Positions 27,527-34,107 of a DNA stretch of 34,107 nucleotides are shown here, piece by piece. The stretch's first letter is position 1; every line of letters starts with the position of its first letter. A program made the translations under genes and the position numbers. The stretch covers positions 1-34,107 of the forward strand of contig JAGTUV010000009.1 of the NCBI GenBank assembly GCA_018224305.1. The letters run 5' to 3'. The notes beneath the pieces were generated by a model. That model saw only the letters and a list, made by a program, of their open reading frames with translations, was not told where the DNA came from and did no database searches. This stretch comes from Gemmatimonadota bacterium. Lineage in GTDB: Bacteria; Gemmatimonadota; Gemmatimonadetes; Longimicrobiales; RSA9.

Positions 27527-28143
27527 CAGTTGACCTCCAGCGCCTGCGCGGCTTCGCCGGGCATTGTTCCGTCCTCATTCGTCACGAGTACCTTGCCCAG
27601 CATCAGGTGATGGCCTACACCGCAGAATTCGTTACAGATCACCCCGAAGTCGCCCGCTTCGGTCGGCACGATCTTCAGTCCATAATCGTATCCGGGGACG
27701 ATCTGGAAATTGATGTTGACGGGATACAGCGAGAAGCCGTGGTTCACGTCCGTGGACGACAGATGCAGCGTGTACTCGGAGCCCTTCCGCAGCTTGAGTA
27801 TCGGGTACCAGCTCCACATGCGTCCGAGCATGTACACGTCGCTGCCCGGAGGCGGTTCGACAACCGGGAACCCGTTCATGGTGCCCACCTGGTAGTCCGC
27901 TACGAACTGATTGACGCGCGCCTCGAACGCGGCTGGCTCCACCCTGCTTCGGATGCCCGACGCGTTCTGTCCGCCCTTCCAGTGCCAGAGCGGCATCATC
28001 GCGAACAGCACCATGCACCACGCGAACGCGATCCCGAACCACACCTTCTCGGAACGGTGTGCGGGCACCCACCAGCGCCCCTTCGGCGAGACCATGCCGG
28101 TGTTCATTGGGCGCCGGTCTCCGTCCTGCGCCGGGGCGGTCAT
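27526..28143 (-). CDS. CuA-containing subunit II
   Basis: VNHGFSLYPVNINFQIVPGYDYGLKIVPTEAGDFGVICNEFCGVGHHLMLGKVLV has the CuA motif CxxxCxxxHxxM; N-terminal TM. Confidence 0.95.
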   Translation of the reverse strand: MTAPAQDGDRRPMNTGMVSPKGRWWVPAHRSEKVWFGIAFAWCMVLFAMMPLWHWKGGQNASGIRSRVEPAAFEARVNQFVADYQVGTMNGFPVVEPPPGSDVYMLGRMWSWYPILKLRKGSEYTLHLSSTDVNHGFSLYPVNINFQIVPGYDYGLKIVPTEAGDFGVICNEFCGVGHHLMLGKVLVTNEDGTMPGEAAQALEVN

Positions 28144-28319
28144 GGCAGCTCCGCCGTCGGCATGCTCGTGATCTCCCACAGGCCCCAGCCCGTGTAGATC
28201 ACGCCCATGATCACAATCCCCGCGATCATCAGAAGCAGCCAGTTGTCGTAGAGCCGCTGGCCGAGCGGCTCCTTCGCTGGGTCGTTGTCGTATGCATCAG
28301 GTGTGCGATCACTGCTCAT
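28140..28319 (-). CDS. 59-aa single-TM protein, putative accessory subunit of the heme-copper complex
   Basis: MSSDRTPDAYDNDPAKEPLGQRLYDNWLLLMIAGIVIMGVIYTGWGLWEITSMPTAELP; ATGA overlap with the subunit II gene. Confidence 0.75.
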   Translation of the reverse strand: MSSDRTPDAYDNDPAKEPLGQRLYDNWLLLMIAGIVIMGVIYTGWGLWEITSMPTAELP

Positions 28320-28414
28320 GGTTTGCTCCGGTGACTGAAGTCGGCCCGGCATAAGTGGAGTACAGCATGTAGATATGAGGATATACCGGGCAGCGGCGGC
28401 GGCCATAGTCGGAT

Positions 28415-28445
28415 TCCTGAACCTTTATCAGGATATTCCCCACAA
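28415..28445. promoter_or_regulatory. Putative operator: TCCTGA-N7-TCAGGA followed by TTCCCCACAA
   Basis: Direct reading in the 28320-28526 divergent intergenic region; 10-bp TTCCCCACAA shared with 19806-19815. Confidence 0.5.
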
Positions 28446-28526
28446 CGAACACGGGGTTCGGCCCCTACTTTACCGTGTGCCGCCCCAGCAGGGTTCGGCC
28501 GATTATTCCTCTGGCGATGGGCGAGG

Positions 28527-30074
28527 ATGCAGCCGCGGTTCAGCTATCGAAGCATCTCACGGGTGGACACCTGGCTCAATCGCGTCTACACGTCACGCTA
28601 CAACCCTCTGTATCACAGCGGTGCGATAGTGATCGCAATGCTCCTGGTGCTGCTTGCGACCGGGTTGTATCTGCTCATCTACTATCGGATCGGCGCGCCG
28701 CACGCATCAGTCGAACGCATCGATGCGCAGTTGTGGACGGGCCGCTGGATCAGGGGTCTGCATCGCTTTGCGTCGGATGCGGCGGTCGTGGCTGCGCTCG
28801 TGCATGCGTTCCGGATGTACGCGCAGAGACGCACGTGGGGGCCGCGCGCACTCGCGTGGGTCAGCGGAGTAGTCCTGCTGGTTGTGATCATGGTATCCGG
28901 CTGGACCGGTTACGTGCTGGTGTGGGACACGCACGCACAGCTGATCGCGGCGGAAGGTGCGCGGTGGCTGGATGCGCTGCCGCTGTTCAGCGAGCCGATC
29001 GGTCGCTCGTTCGTCGGCGAGAGTGACCTGCCCGGCGGATTCTTCTTCCTGAATCTGTTCGCGCACATCGCACTGCCGATCGGCATGGGGGTTCTGCTCT
29101 GGGTTCACATCGCACGCGTGGCGCGGCCGGTGCTGTTGCCGGCGCGCCCGGTGCTGTGGGGGAGCATCGCCGCGCTCACGCTGCTCGCGATCGTCTGGCC
29201 CCCGCCGATGGCGCCCGCCGCGGACCTGCTGCGCGTGCCACAGAATGTGCCGGTGGACTGGTTCTTCGGATTCTGGCTCCCGCTGACGATACGGCTGCCC
29301 GCATGGGGGGTGTGGCTGCTCGGCGTTCTGGTGCTGGCTCTCTTTGCCGCCATCCCGTGGCTGACAAGGCCGCGTCCCCAGGAGCTGCCTGCGCCCGCCA
29401 CTGTCGATGAACGCACATGCACCGGCTGCGAGCAGTGCGTTCATGACTGCCCGTACGATGCGATCGAGATGATCGCTCGAACAGGTGACAGGGAAGGGAT
29501 GATCGCGCGGGTGAAGACGGAGCTCTGTACGAGCTGCGGCATCTGCATAGGTTCGTGTCCGCCGATGGCCATCAGCGCGCTCGGCACGTCTGCGCGCGCG
29601 CAGCTCGAGGAGGCGCGCGCGTTCCTGGCGGAGGAGACGCCGGGGGAACGGGACCTCGTGATCGTCGGCTGCAGCTGGAGCGGCGCACGTGCGGAGGCGG
29701 AGCGATCCGGTGCGAAGTTCATGAGCGTGCCATGCATCGGTGCGATGCATTCGTCGACCGTGGAGATCCTTCTGCGCGGCGGTGCCGGCGGCGTGCTGGT
29801 AGCCGGCTGCCCCGAGCACGACGGCCGGACACGTGAAGGAGTGACCTGGACTGAGGAACGCCTCTTTCAGGGACGTGCCGCCGACCTGAAGCCGCGCGTC
29901 GATCGCAGCCGCATCCGGCTGGTCCAGGCGACGCTCGGGGAAAAGGTACTCCTCCACGAGTCCGTGCGTGCGTTCGCTGCCGAGATTGATGCGCTCGCTG
30001 ACGCCAACGGTGAGATCGACGTCGTCGATCTGTGCAGAAAGGCTCAGCCCGCCGTCCAGGAGGAATCCTCGTGA
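28527..30074 (+). CDS. Cytochrome b / 2x[4Fe-4S] ferredoxin / MvhD-like (hydrogenase delta subunit) fusion
   Basis: Two His pairs 14 apart in TM helices (HRFASDAAVVAALVH; HIALPIGMGVLLWVH); CTGCEQCVHDCP and CTSCGICIGSCP; C-term VIVGCSWS...VPCIGAMHSSTVEILLRGGAGGVLVAGCPEHD. Confidence 0.9.
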   Translation: MQPRFSYRSISRVDTWLNRVYTSRYNPLYHSGAIVIAMLLVLLATGLYLLIYYRIGAPHASVERIDAQLWTGRWIRGLHRFASDAAVVAALVHAFRMYAQRRTWGPRALAWVSGVVLLVVIMVSGWTGYVLVWDTHAQLIAAEGARWLDALPLFSEPIGRSFVGESDLPGGFFFLNLFAHIALPIGMGVLLWVHIARVARPVLLPARPVLWGSIAALTLLAIVWPPPMAPAADLLRVPQNVPVDWFFGFWLPLTIRLPAWGVWLLGVLVLALFAAIPWLTRPRPQELPAPATVDERTCTGCEQCVHDCPYDAIEMIARTGDREGMIARVKTELCTSCGICIGSCPPMAISALGTSARAQLEEARAFLAEETPGERDLVIVGCSWSGARAEAERSGAKFMSVPCIGAMHSSTVEILLRGGAGGVLVAGCPEHDGRTREGVTWTEERLFQGRAADLKPRVDRSRIRLVQATLGEKVLLHESVRAFAAEIDALADANGEIDVVDLCRKAQPAVQEESS

Positions 30075-30637
30075 GTGCAGCGCCCATGAACCCGGAACGA
30101 GGCCGTGCGGTGCGCACCCGAATCGTCCGCTGGCTCGCGCCCGTGCTCGTCACTGCCGTCATGACCGTGGGCATCGGCTGGCTTGCGCGCGCACCCTATC
30201 AGCCACCAGGCTCCGACAGCGCGACACTGCGACTGTCGTGGCGGTTGCGCGCGCCCGTCGCGGAGACGTGCAGGCCTCGTACGCAGGCCGAGCTCGATGC
30301 GCTCCCCGTGCATATGCGTACGCCCGAAGTCTGTCAGAGCCGTAGCGCGGCGTACGACCTCATTGTGCAGGTGGACGCGCGGACTGCGGACACCTCGAGG
30401 GTGCTGCAGGGCGGCGCGAAGGGCGACCGCCCGCTCTTTGTCCTGAAGGAACTGTCGCTCGAACCCGGACCGCATCATGTCCGCGTCCGCTTCGCCTCCG
30501 GTGCCGGCTTGCCGGCGGAAGAGTCTGTCGTTCTGGCGCTCGACACCGTGCTGCACATGCATGCTGGCACAGTTGATCTCGTCACTCTCGGTCCCGACGG
30601 CCGCACGTTGATTGTGCGGCAGTCGACACAGCCATGA
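30071..30637 (+). CDS. Hypothetical single-TM protein
   Basis: N-terminal TM (IVRWLAPVLVTAVMTVGIGWLA) and ETCRPRTQAELDALPVHMRTPEVC motif; GTGA overlap with the fusion gene. Confidence 0.7.
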   Translation: MSAAPMNPERGRAVRTRIVRWLAPVLVTAVMTVGIGWLARAPYQPPGSDSATLRLSWRLRAPVAETCRPRTQAELDALPVHMRTPEVCQSRSAAYDLIVQVDARTADTSRVLQGGAKGDRPLFVLKELSLEPGPHHVRVRFASGAGLPAEESVVLALDTVLHMHAGTVDLVTLGPDGRTLIVRQSTQP

Positions 30638-30650
30638 AAGGGTTGTTCCA

Positions 30651-32123
30651 ATGACGACTATCGAATATCCGATGCCCGTTATCATCCAGGGCGGCATGGG
30701 CATTGGCGTGTCCGGCTGGCAACTGGCGCGCGCTGTATCGCGTCGCGGTCAGCTCGGCGTCGTGTCCGGTACTGCCATCGACTCGCTCTTCGTGCGACGC
30801 CTCCAGGATGGGGATCCGGGCGGACATGTGCGTCGCGCGATGGAGCACTTTCCGCTGCCGGACGTGAGTGCGGCCGCACTCGATGCGTACTTGCTGCCCG
30901 ACGGGCGCGCGGGCGCGCCGTATCGGGCCCTCCCCATGTGGCGCCAGATCGTGAGCCAGGCACGCGAACAGGTCACCATGCTCGCCAGCTTCGTCGAGGT
31001 GTACCTGGCCCGGGAGGGCCACGAGGGTATGGTGGGGATGAACCTGCTCACCAAGGTCCAGCTTCCGAACCTCGCCACGCTCTACGGCGCGATGATGGCG
31101 GGCGTCGACTGCATCATCATGGGAGCCGGCATCCCGCGCGAAATCCCTGCCGTGCTCGATGCGTTCGCAGAGGGACGTCCAGCCTCCATGAAGTTCGATG
31201 TGGAAGGACTGGAGCGAGGCGAGAGTGAGAGCATCACATTCGATCCGGCCCGGCACTGGACCGGTGCCGTGCCCGCACTCCACCGGCCTCTGTTCTTTCC
31301 CGTCGTCGCCGCCCACTCGCTTGCGACCATGCTCGCGCGCAAGTCGGTGGGCCGTATCGATGGCTTCATCGTCGAGGGTCCGACGGCCGGCGGCCACAAT
31401 GCGCCGCCGCGCGGCGCTACGGTCATGAATGACCGCGGCGAGCCGGTGTACGGTGAGCGTGATACCGTCGACCTCGACGTGATGCGCAGCCTGGGCCTCC
31501 CTTTCTGGCTCGCCGGCGGAACGGGCTCCGCGGAAGGCCTGCAGGCCGCCCTCCGCGCGGGCGCCGCGGGCATCCAGGTCGGCACCCTGTTCGCCTACGC
31601 CGATGAAAGCGGCCTCGCCTCCGATCTGAAGCATCGCGTGCTCCAGCAGGTGCGCTCCGGCGGTGCCGATGTGGTGACCGATCCGCGCGCCTCTCCGACC
31701 GGGTTCCCGTTCAAGGTCGTCGGCCTCGATGACACCAATTCCGATGACACGCTCTACGCCGGGCGCGAACGCGTGTGCGATCTCGGCTACCTGCGCAACG
31801 CCTACCGACGCGAGGACGGCAGGATCGGCTACCGCTGTGCCGCCGAACCGGTCGATGCATTCGCCAAGAAGGGCGGCTCTGTCGATGAGACGGACGGCCG
31901 CAAGTGCCTCTGCAACGGACTCATGGCCAACATAGGCCACCCACAGGAACGGGACGACGGCCCGGAGCGCGCCCTGATTACCAGCGGTGATGATCTGCTG
32001 CTCATGAAGGACTTCCTGCGCACGCGGGAGTCATATACCGCTGGCGACGTCATCGATTACCTCCTCGGCGTCCACGCGTCCGATCCGGTAACAGGGGCCA
32101 GCGTCCCGGCCGAGGCCTCATGA
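30651..32123 (+). CDS. Nitronate monooxygenase / 2-nitropropane dioxygenase family flavoprotein
   Basis: PVIIQGGMGIGVSGWQLARAVSRRGQLGVVSGTAID, GFIVEGPTAGGHNAPPRG, FWLAGGTGSAEGLQAALRAGAAGIQVGTLFAYADESG. Confidence 0.9.
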   Translation: MTTIEYPMPVIIQGGMGIGVSGWQLARAVSRRGQLGVVSGTAIDSLFVRRLQDGDPGGHVRRAMEHFPLPDVSAAALDAYLLPDGRAGAPYRALPMWRQIVSQAREQVTMLASFVEVYLAREGHEGMVGMNLLTKVQLPNLATLYGAMMAGVDCIIMGAGIPREIPAVLDAFAEGRPASMKFDVEGLERGESESITFDPARHWTGAVPALHRPLFFPVVAAHSLATMLARKSVGRIDGFIVEGPTAGGHNAPPRGATVMNDRGEPVYGERDTVDLDVMRSLGLPFWLAGGTGSAEGLQAALRAGAAGIQVGTLFAYADESGLASDLKHRVLQQVRSGGADVVTDPRASPTGFPFKVVGLDDTNSDDTLYAGRERVCDLGYLRNAYRREDGRIGYRCAAEPVDAFAKKGGSVDETDGRKCLCNGLMANIGHPQERDDGPERALITSGDDLLLMKDFLRTRESYTAGDVIDYLLGVHASDPVTGASVPAEAS

Positions 32124-32201
32124 CGTAAACGGCCTGCGCGGACACCGGGGAACGGCCTTGCTCGGAGTCCGTATTTGAGCGACATTCCACGCTCGGAACA
32201 C

Positions 32202-32275
32202 GCGGGCGTAGCTCAGTTGGCTAGAGCGTCAGCCTTCCAAGCTGAATGTCGTGGGTTCGAATCCCATCGCCCGCT
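32202..32275 (+). tRNA. tRNA-Gly (anticodon TCC)
   Basis: Acceptor GCGGGCG/CGCCCGC, anticodon arm TCAGC-CTTCCAA-GCTGA, T arm GTGGG-TTCGAAT-CCCAT. Confidence 0.97.
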
Positions 32276-32287
32276 CTGTGTAAGAGA

Positions 32288-32319
32288 AAGCCCCGTCATC
32301 ATTTACGCTGGCGGGGCTT
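32288..32319 (+). terminator. Putative stem-loop terminator after tRNA-Gly
   Basis: AAGCCCCG ... CGGGGCTT 8-bp stem; no clear U tract follows. Confidence 0.5.
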
Positions 32320-32616
32320 CTTGCTGTCCGGCGAGTAGTGCCCAGAGGCGGTGTATAAATTATCTACTGGGCCATGCCCCCCATGTGAGATCGTATTCCT
32401 CCGTTCGACGGCCAAATGGTCCCCCCGGCGCACGTCCTTTTCTTGTTCCTCCCAGAGCACGCGTGGTCGCTGAAGGTGACTATCGACCTGACGGAGCGTT
32501 GCCAGAGGTGGTGTCAGAAACCCACCGACGCGGGCTGACCGGGTCAAAGGAGCGAAACACAGGAGTGGAGCGCCATGAGAACGTGGCTGCTCCCGTTTCT
32601 GCATCATGGCAACCCG

Positions 32617-32880
32617 TCAGACAGCGTCGGGGGGCAACACTTCATCAATCGCATAGATCTCAGACAGCAGTGTTGCTAGTTCTTCGATAGGCACGCTGGC
32701 TATCAAGTTTGTTGTAGGAGGTGTGAGAACTTGCTTAAATGCATCCTTCTCCTCGTCCGGCACCAACTCGAGGACGAGACGCACGAGCTCATCTCGCCTC
32801 GCTAGAAGGTCCTCCGTCGTACGACCGGCGGCGATGTCGAAGTCTAGCGCGTTGATCGGGTAATCACGATCGAACTCCAC
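32617..32880 (-). CDS. Hypothetical 87-aa protein
   Basis: ORF MEFDRDYPINALDFDIAAGRTTEDLLARRDELVRLVLELVPDEEKDAFKQVL...; isolated in a region with no competing gene. Confidence 0.6.
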   Translation of the reverse strand: MEFDRDYPINALDFDIAAGRTTEDLLARRDELVRLVLELVPDEEKDAFKQVLTPPTTNLIASVPIEELATLLSEIYAIDEVLPPDAV

Positions 32881-32960
32881 TTACTGATCCTCCATTGATG
32901 AGGAACTCGCCTGCGAAACGCAGCCATTCCCTACGCCCCGCAGGCGAGCGGCAACTCTGC

Positions 32961-33650
32961 TCATCCGCCCGTTGGCACCTGCCAGACGTCGCCCTTGAAC
33001 TCGTGTGAGCCGTCACGTTTTCTCACCGGCGTGACCTGGACGCTCATCAAGCCGACGCGATGGCATACGGCGATATACACACCCTTGGCCATCCAGACTG
33101 TGGAATCTGACTGGTTCGTAAATGGATCTATCGCATACGGCCGGAAGATTCCAGTACTCGCTGTTGGGTCCGACTTGAACGTCTGGTTCTCGTGCGGTCC
33201 TCTGAAAATGAAGGGTCCAAGCGGAATTTCTCGCCACGTCTTCAAATGAAGCGCCGTGTTTCCTCGAACCCAGGCCGGGCAGGTTGCCACCTCAACGCTC
33301 TCTAGGCAATCTCCGGGGACGCTGGGGTCACAAAGACGATAGGTGGTAGGCTGATAGCTTCCCCCACCGCCGCCGCTACCGCCACGGGGATAGCCAGGAT
33401 CGTCGTAAGTCGTAGGGTCGTATGGATCCCAATCATAGCACCACCAATCATCGCACCAGCAACCCCCATCACTGCACCCGTCTACCTCGATGGGGTCCAG
33501 AATACAGAGGCCCTCCTCGACACAGGCGTCCGTGGCCCCGGACGGTGTAAGGCCCAAGGGTTCAACAATCTCACCCGCCGGTCCAGTAACGTCCGCGCAG
33601 CTTGTAGCCGCGAACGCCGTGAGCAACAGCAACATCATTCTCAGCCGCAT
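32961..33650 (-). CDS. Secreted lipoprotein with a Cys/Trp/Asp/Gly-rich segment
   Basis: Leader MRLRMMLLLLTAFAATSCADVTGP (lipobox); CSDGGCWCDDWWCYDWDPYDPTTYDDPGYPRGGSGGGGGSY. Confidence 0.75.
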   Translation of the reverse strand: MRLRMMLLLLTAFAATSCADVTGPAGEIVEPLGLTPSGATDACVEEGLCILDPIEVDGCSDGGCWCDDWWCYDWDPYDPTTYDDPGYPRGGSGGGGGSYQPTTYRLCDPSVPGDCLESVEVATCPAWVRGNTALHLKTWREIPLGPFIFRGPHENQTFKSDPTASTGIFRPYAIDPFTNQSDSTVWMAKGVYIAVCHRVGLMSVQVTPVRKRDGSHEFKGDVWQVPTGG

Positions 33651-34064
33651 TTGGACACCTCCCTGGTCTCGGGTGGAAGCCCCGCATGATTCGCCTCTGA
33701 CGATCTGTCGTTGGACGAAGGGGCATCGGCGGCGGGGGCCAGTGTCACCTTGACCTGTGGAAGCTTGCAGCGTCCCACGAACTCCCGCGAACAAGGTGGG
33801 GAAGGGGTATCATCGAGCTATCATCGTAGCCGGGGTGCTCGGTCTGCCCAGCTTTCTGAGGGATTGTCAGCTTCCTATTGAGATCACCGATGCTGCCGGG
33901 CTGATACGTAAGCCCCGCTAAGTGGCAGCACGGCGACGGCGCGGAAAGGTTGTGCCGAGGGTTGTGTCAAAACCCCACCAACGCTGGCTGACGCTGGCTG
34001 ACGATCGGACCCCGAAAACCGCATGAATCTGCGAAAGTGAGCGTCCGTCAGGCGCAGTTCAGTC

Positions 34065-34107
34065 GCCTTCCAAGCTGAATGTCGTGGGTTCGAATCCCAT
34101 CGCCCGC
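34065..34107 (+). repeat. Exact 43-bp copy of the tRNA-Gly 3' part (att-like), reaching the window end
   Basis: GCCTTCCAAGCTGAATGTCGTGGGTTCGAATCCCATCGCCCGC is identical to 32232-32274. Confidence 0.95.

Noticed and set aside
25712-27610. 632-aa plus-strand ORF antisense to the heme-copper subunit I gene
   Set aside because: Arg/His/Asp-rich product without recognisable motifs; opposite strand encodes a clear HCO subunit. Typical high-GC shadow ORF.
30582-31940. 452-aa minus-strand ORF antisense to the nitronate monooxygenase-like gene
   Set aside because: No signature; the plus strand encodes a recognisable flavoprotein.
32275-34064. Prophage or integrative element with its own integrase
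   Set aside because: No integrase, recombinase or phage structural gene in the interval; only two small ORFs.
34065-34107. Second tRNA-Gly gene at the window end
   Set aside because: Only the 3' part is present; there is no matching 5' acceptor or D arm upstream, so it is treated as an att-like repeat fragment.
1-34107. CRISPR array
   Set aside because: No regularly spaced repeats of CRISPR size found by reading; the only tandem repeats are short in-frame coding repeats.

Overview
High-GC bacterial chromosome window, consistent with Gemmatimonadota-like gene content (lineage is inference only). The left part (1-13.1 kb) is mostly ordinary: YihY/BrkB-like membrane protein (5' truncated), smpB, N-acetylmuramoyl-L-alanine amidase, TPR-like lipoprotein, pyrD, pyrF, MscS channel, cysS, tRNA-Thr(TGT), a NagB/PIG-L fusion, MscL with a C-terminal zinc ribbon, then a divergent FolD-like gene (13.3-14.2 kb). 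The most interesting part is 14.2-30.6 kb. It holds four compact, alternately oriented gene blocks: (a) a minus-strand operon with a Cys-motif (SufR-like) winged-helix regulator, a multi-TM NnrS/heme-copper-like protein, a DUF59 protein, DUF1858/DUF2249 proteins, a TIM-barrel protein, a cupin and a small HCO-like membrane protein; (b) a divergent plus-strand operon with a second small HCO-like protein, a stand-alone DUF542 (ScdA_N) protein, a cupin, heme A synthase, a radical SAM/SPASM protein and a CopD-like protein; (c) a minus-strand operon encoding a small TM subunit, a CuA subunit II, a heme-copper subunit I, SCO and CtaB; (d) a plus-strand fusion of cytochrome b, 2x[4Fe-4S] ferredoxin and an MvhD-like domain. 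Subunit I keeps all six histidine ligands but has His-Ser-Ser-Gln-Gln in place of the His-Pro-Glu-Val-Tyr type motif, so it lacks the active-site Tyr of A-type O2 reductases. I read it as a candidate non-canonical NO reductase (eNOR/sNOR/gNOR/nNOR type) with dedicated heme-A/CuA maturation and NO-response genes. The two divergent promoter regions share a 10-bp motif TTCCCCACAA set in dyads. The right edge carries an intact tRNA-Gly(TCC) and, 1.8 kb later, an exact 43-bp copy of its 3' part, which looks like an att-type duplication bounding a small island.
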